Assembly: GCF_035610345.1 (NCBI RefSeq)
Contig: NZ_CP141214.1
Coordinates: 528,230-592,229 of the forward strand
Direction of reading: 5' to 3'
Source: Sinorhizobium meliloti
GTDB lineage: Bacteria > Pseudomonadota > Alphaproteobacteria > Rhizobiales > Rhizobiaceae
Length of the DNA: 64,000 nt
Shown piece after piece: positions 60,899-64,000 of the stretch (the stretch's first letter is position 1; every line of letters starts with the position of its first letter). A model generated the notes under the pieces. That model worked only from the letters and a program-made list of their open reading frames with translations, ran no database searches and was not told the origin of the DNA. A program made the translations under genes and the position numbers.

Positions 60899-62344
60899 TT
60901 AGAATCTCAGTTGACAACCGGGATTCATGATCATCTCCGGGTCAACGGCATGCTTGAGCGCCGTCAACAGCTTTCGGCGGGTCTCCGGCAGCCTGGCGTC
61001 GAAATCCGGTCGCTTAAGGCGCCCGATACCGTGCTCGGCGCTGATGCTTCCGGTATAGCGATCGAGCACCTCGTTCACGACCGTCTTGGCCTTGTAGATC
61101 AATTCAATCCGCTCGTCGGGCGTACTGCCGGCCGGCGGCAGGACGTTGAGATGCACATTGCCGTCGCCGACATGGCCATAGGAAACGCTGACGGCGCCGG
61201 GAAGTGCGTCGGAGACCGCCTTTTCCGCCTCATCTACGAAGGATGCCAGCTGCGAGAGCGGAACGGAGATATCGGTGCGCATATGAGCGCCGCGTTTCGC
61301 CTGGCCTTCGTTCATGCCCTCGCGGATCAACCAAAGATTGCGCGCCTGCGTCTGCGAGGCGGCGATCGTTCCGTCGAGGACGAGCCCTTCCTCCATCACA
61401 CCTTCGAGGAAGCGCTGCATCAGATCGTCGACATCGACGAGGCCGGAGCCGGAGATCTCCATCAGCACATAGGCTGGATATTCCGCCGAGATCGGGATCG
61501 GCAAATCCGGCATCGCCTCCTGCGCCAAGGTGAAGGCGAGCGGCGGCATGAATTCGAAGGCCGACATCAGGTCGCAGCAGTCCCGACGCGCCCGGCGATA
61601 GAGCTTGATGGCATCTTCCAGGGAGGCAAGACCGAGCAGCGCCGTGGCCACGTGATCCGGATAGGGCGTCAGCTTGATGGAGACGGCGGTGATGATGCCG
61701 AGCGTGCCTTCCGCACCGATGAAAAGCTGCTTCAGGTCGATGCCGCGATTGTCCTTTCTCAACGTCGACAGACCTTCGAGGATGCTGCCGTCCGGGAGGA
61801 CCACTTCAAGTCCCAGCACCAATTCGCGGGTCATGCCGTAGCGGAGCACGTTGATGCCGCCGGCATTCGTCGAAACATTTCCACCGATCTGGCAGCTTCC
61901 CTGCGCACCGAGTGCAAGCGGAAAGAACATGCCCATCTCCGCAATCGCATCCTTGAGTTCGGACAGGATGCAGCCGGACTCGACCACCGCCGAAAAGTCG
62001 GCCGGATCGATCTTGCGGATGCGGTTCATGCGAGAGAGAGAAAGCACGACCTGCCTCTCCGGAGCATCGGGGATCGCGCCGAGCACGAGGCCGGTATTGC
62101 CGCCCTGCGGCACGATCGAAAGCCCAAGCTCACGGCAGGCCTTCACGGCCGCCGCCACCTGCTCCGTCGAGCGCGGACGAATCACCGCCACGGTGCCGCT
62201 GGTTACGTCGCCATGCCAGTCGCGGCAGTAACGGAGCATTTCCTCCGTTTCGCTCAGCACGATATCCTCGCCGAGCATCTGACGTAGCACCAGGCGCAGT
62301 TCCGCAGGGCCCTTCACATCCTCTATCGTGCCTGCGCTCGTCAT
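60899..62344 (-). CDS. FAD-binding 2-hydroxyacid dehydrogenase (GlcD / D-2-hydroxyglutarate type)
   Basis: A 481-residue flavoenzyme. PCMH-type FAD domain motifs PQGGNTGLVLGA, SGCILSELKDA, CQIGGNVSTNAGGINVLRYG and GAEGTLGIIT lie between about residues 80 and 255. The C-terminal FAD-oxidase domain has SYGHVGDGNVHLNV and SAEHGIGRLKR. Such enzymes oxidise D-lactate, glycolate or D-2-hydroxyglutarate. GAGGAGGGG precedes the ATG. In this module it may oxidise a sugar acid or its breakdown product. Confidence 0.9.
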   Translation of the reverse strand: MTSAGTIEDVKGPAELRLVLRQMLGEDIVLSETEEMLRYCRDWHGDVTSGTVAVIRPRSTEQVAAAVKACRELGLSIVPQGGNTGLVLGAIPDAPERQVVLSLSRMNRIRKIDPADFSAVVESGCILSELKDAIAEMGMFFPLALGAQGSCQIGGNVSTNAGGINVLRYGMTRELVLGLEVVLPDGSILEGLSTLRKDNRGIDLKQLFIGAEGTLGIITAVSIKLTPYPDHVATALLGLASLEDAIKLYRRARRDCCDLMSAFEFMPPLAFTLAQEAMPDLPIPISAEYPAYVLMEISGSGLVDVDDLMQRFLEGVMEEGLVLDGTIAASQTQARNLWLIREGMNEGQAKRGAHMRTDISVPLSQLASFVDEAEKAVSDALPGAVSVSYGHVGDGNVHLNVLPPAGSTPDERIELIYKAKTVVNEVLDRYTGSISAEHGIGRLKRPDFDARLPETRRKLLTALKHAVDPEMIMNPGCQLRF

Positions 62345-62457
62345 GCTCCTTGCCCCTCCTCGCGCGTCTCTGCGAAAGCGTCCGCCATATGCCTGCACGC
62401 GATCGAGATTCTTTCGCCGAACCGCCAGTCTCCTGTTTTCAACCGAAGCATATAAGG

Positions 62458-62468
62458 TTATCAGACAA
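62458..62468. promoter_or_regulatory. Candidate GntR operator TTATC-N-GACAA
   Basis: TTATCAGACAA lies in the 195-base divergent region between the FAD-oxidase/regulator operon and denD. It matches the operator-like repeat at 60041-60059 in the core TC-N-GACAA, with one mismatch to a TTGTC-N-GACAA palindrome. Confidence 0.55.
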
Positions 62469-62539
62469 CCGTACAAGACATATTTTCGACCCGCATGAAG
62501 ACCTGATCGCATGCGGCCTCACTCAAGGAGGAGACATTC

Positions 62540-63523
62540 ATGCATATCCTGATCATCGGCGCTGCCGGCATGGTCGGCCGCAAGCTCACGCAGCTCCTCG
62601 TCAAGGACGGCGCTCTCGGCGGAAGGCCGGTGGAGAAGCTGACGCTCGTGGACGTGGTGACACCAGAAAGGCCGCAGGGTTTTCCCGGTACCGTCGTTGC
62701 ACGCGAAGGCGATCTTTCCGCTTCCGGCGAAGCCGAGAAGCTCGTCGCGGGGCGCCCGGATGTCATTTTTCATCTGGCGGCAATCGTCTCGGGTGAAGCC
62801 GAGCTCGATTTCGACAAGGGCTACCGGATCAATCTCGAGGGCACGCGCTATCTCTTCGATGCGATCCGCCTTGCTCACGATCAGGATGGCTACAAGCCTC
62901 GCCTTGTCTTCACCTCGTCGATCGCCGTGGTCGGAGCGCCGCTCCCCTTCCCCATTCCGGACGATTATCATCTTACTCCGCTCACGAGCTACGGCACCCA
63001 GAAAGCGATCTGCGAGCTGCTGCTCTCCGACTACAGCCGCCGCGGCTTCTTCGATGGCATCGGCATCCGCCTGCCGACGATTTGCATCCGGCCCGGCAAG
63101 CCCAACAAGGCGGCTTCCGGCTTCTTCTCCAATATCCTGCGCGAGCCGCTGGTCGGCCAGGAAGCCGTGCTGCCAGTTTCGGAGGATGTCCGCCACTGGC
63201 ACACTTCGCCGCGTTCGGCGGTCGGCTTCCTCATCCATGGCGCGACCATCGACCTTGAAAAGGTCGGCCCGCGGCGCAACCTTTCCATGCCGGGTCTCAG
63301 TGCCACCGTGGGCGAGCAGATCGAAGCGCTGCGCCGCGTTGCCGGCGAAGAGGCCGTGAAGCTCATCCGCCGCGAACCCGACGAGATGATCATGAAGATG
63401 GTCGCCGGTTGGGCGCCGGGCTTCGAGGCCAAACGCGCCACCGAACTTGGCTTCACTGCCGAAAAGAGTTTCGATGAGATTATCCGCGTGCACATCGAGG
63501 ACGAACTGGGAGGGAAGCTGTGA
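62540..63523 (+). CDS. denD: NAD-dependent D-erythronate dehydrogenase-type SDR
   Basis: A 327-residue extended short-chain dehydrogenase. The cofactor motif GAAGMVG is at 7-13. Catalytic S126/S127, Y151 and K155 (SYGTQK) are in place, and FHLAAIVSGEAELDFDKGY agrees with DenD, which oxidises D-erythronate to 2-oxotetronate. AAGGAGGAG lies before the start. It overlaps the next gene as GTGA. The substrate assignment is by family resemblance. Confidence 0.85.
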   Translation: MHILIIGAAGMVGRKLTQLLVKDGALGGRPVEKLTLVDVVTPERPQGFPGTVVAREGDLSASGEAEKLVAGRPDVIFHLAAIVSGEAELDFDKGYRINLEGTRYLFDAIRLAHDQDGYKPRLVFTSSIAVVGAPLPFPIPDDYHLTPLTSYGTQKAICELLLSDYSRRGFFDGIGIRLPTICIRPGKPNKAASGFFSNILREPLVGQEAVLPVSEDVRHWHTSPRSAVGFLIHGATIDLEKVGPRRNLSMPGLSATVGEQIEALRRVAGEEAVKLIRREPDEMIMKMVAGWAPGFEAKRATELGFTAEKSFDEIIRVHIEDELGGKL

Positions 63524-64000
63524 GCGGGAAGACGAAGATTGCGTTTCTCGGCACTGGCTTGATGGGGGCACCGATGGCGCGGCGCCTGCTCGGGGCCGGT
63601 TTTCCGGTTACGGTGTGGAACCGTGACGCCGCCAAGGCCGAGCCGCTGGCCGCCGACGGTGCTGAAATCGCTGCCTCGCCGGCCGATGCCGTCGCCGGCG
63701 CAGCTGTCGCCTTCACCATGCTGACCAACGGCCAGGCCGTATCGGAGGTCCTGTTCGAGCGCGGCGTCGCCGATGGCCTCGCCGAAGGTACGATCGTCGT
63801 GGATTGCAGCTCCATAGCCCCGCAGATCGCCCGCGAACATGCGCGCAGATTGGCGGAAAAGGGCATCCGTCACCTCGACGCACCGGTTTCAGGCGGCGTG
63901 GTCGGCGCGGCCGCCGGTACGCTCGCCATCATGGCCGGCGGCGATGGCGCCGCGGTCGAAAGCCTGAAGGACGTTTTTGCGGCACTCGGTCGCGTAACCC
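63520..64000 (+). CDS. 3-hydroxyisobutyrate dehydrogenase-family oxidoreductase (5' part, LtnD/GarR-like)
   Basis: The reading frame starts with GTG at 63520, with GGGAGG 6 bases upstream, and is cut off by the end of the window after 160 residues. The dinucleotide-binding motif IAFLGTGLMGAPMARRL opens the protein. The substrate-binding motif DAPVSGGVVGAAAGT and the cofactor-loop VVDCSS follow, as in L-threonate dehydrogenase LtnD and tartronate-semialdehyde reductases. Its overlap with denD supports a shared C4 sugar-acid pathway. The catalytic lysine lies outside the window. Confidence 0.88.
   Translation, partial: MSGKTKIAFLGTGLMGAPMARRLLGAGFPVTVWNRDAAKAEPLAADGAEIAASPADAVAGAAVAFTMLTNGQAVSEVLFERGVADGLAEGTIVVDCSSIAPQIAREHARRLAEKGIRHLDAPVSGGVVGAAAGTLAIMAGGDGAAVESLKDVFAALGRVT

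Overview
The window looks like an accessory replicon, probably a symbiotic megaplasmid, of a Sinorhizobium/Ensifer-type alphaproteobacterium. This rests on high GC, dense operons joined by ATGA/GTGA overlaps, and a gene set I recognise from memory as close to S. meliloti pSymA: a second nuo (complex I) cluster next to pcm and a PAS-GGDEF-EAL protein, a SyrB-type regulator, an EglC-type GH16 glycanase, and a ferric-siderophore locus. No search was run, so species and replicon are inferences. No rRNA, tRNA, CRISPR array, complete insertion sequence or replication origin was seen.

Layout. 1-2438: 3' part of a nucleoside-type ABC transporter (ATPase plus two permeases). 2485-2676: a small DUF6494 protein. 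2953-19578: an unusual second complex I. nuoH, nuoI and a CBS-domain gene lie on the plus strand and converge on a long minus-strand cluster read as nuoJ-nuoK-antiporter-like-84 aa membrane protein-NuoL-like-nuoM-nuoN-nuoA-B-C-D-E-F-G. It carries four antiporter-like subunits instead of three, and the NuoL-like one has a long lateral-helix region. 19874-27236: pcm, PAS/GGDEF/EAL, MscS channel, adenylate cyclase with TPRs. 27353-30779: small unknown genes, a SyrB-type regulator with a shorter SyrB-like neighbour, and the RTX-GH16 glycanase. 31121-39468: a five-gene ferric-siderophore uptake and reduction operon, a divergent TonB receptor and an AraC regulator. 39644-42585: agmatinase-family enzyme, YidB, GlsB, DUF2200 and DJ-1/PfpI proteins.

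42704-53945: a GntR-controlled catabolic module, with a sugar-type ABC transporter divergent from a Ldh-family dehydrogenase, iron alcohol dehydrogenase, succinate-semialdehyde dehydrogenase, an alpha/beta hydrolase and then a flavin/Fe-S oxidoreductase. 54006-55790: a DnaQ-like exonuclease and a DUF2161 protein. 55949-64000: a sugar-acid module, with a TRAP transporter, an AraD1/FAH-type dehydratase-like enzyme, a GntR regulator, an FAD-dependent 2-hydroxyacid dehydrogenase, a DenD-type dehydrogenase and a truncated 3-hydroxyacid dehydrogenase-family gene. Matching inverted repeats in two promoter regions suggest that one GntR protein controls this last module.

The most interesting system is the complex I variant. 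A fourth antiporter-like subunit with all its channel residues, a small extra membrane protein, a NuoL-like subunit lacking the usual TM7 lysine but carrying a longer lateral-helix region, and a CBS-domain gene suggest altered proton stoichiometry and regulation.
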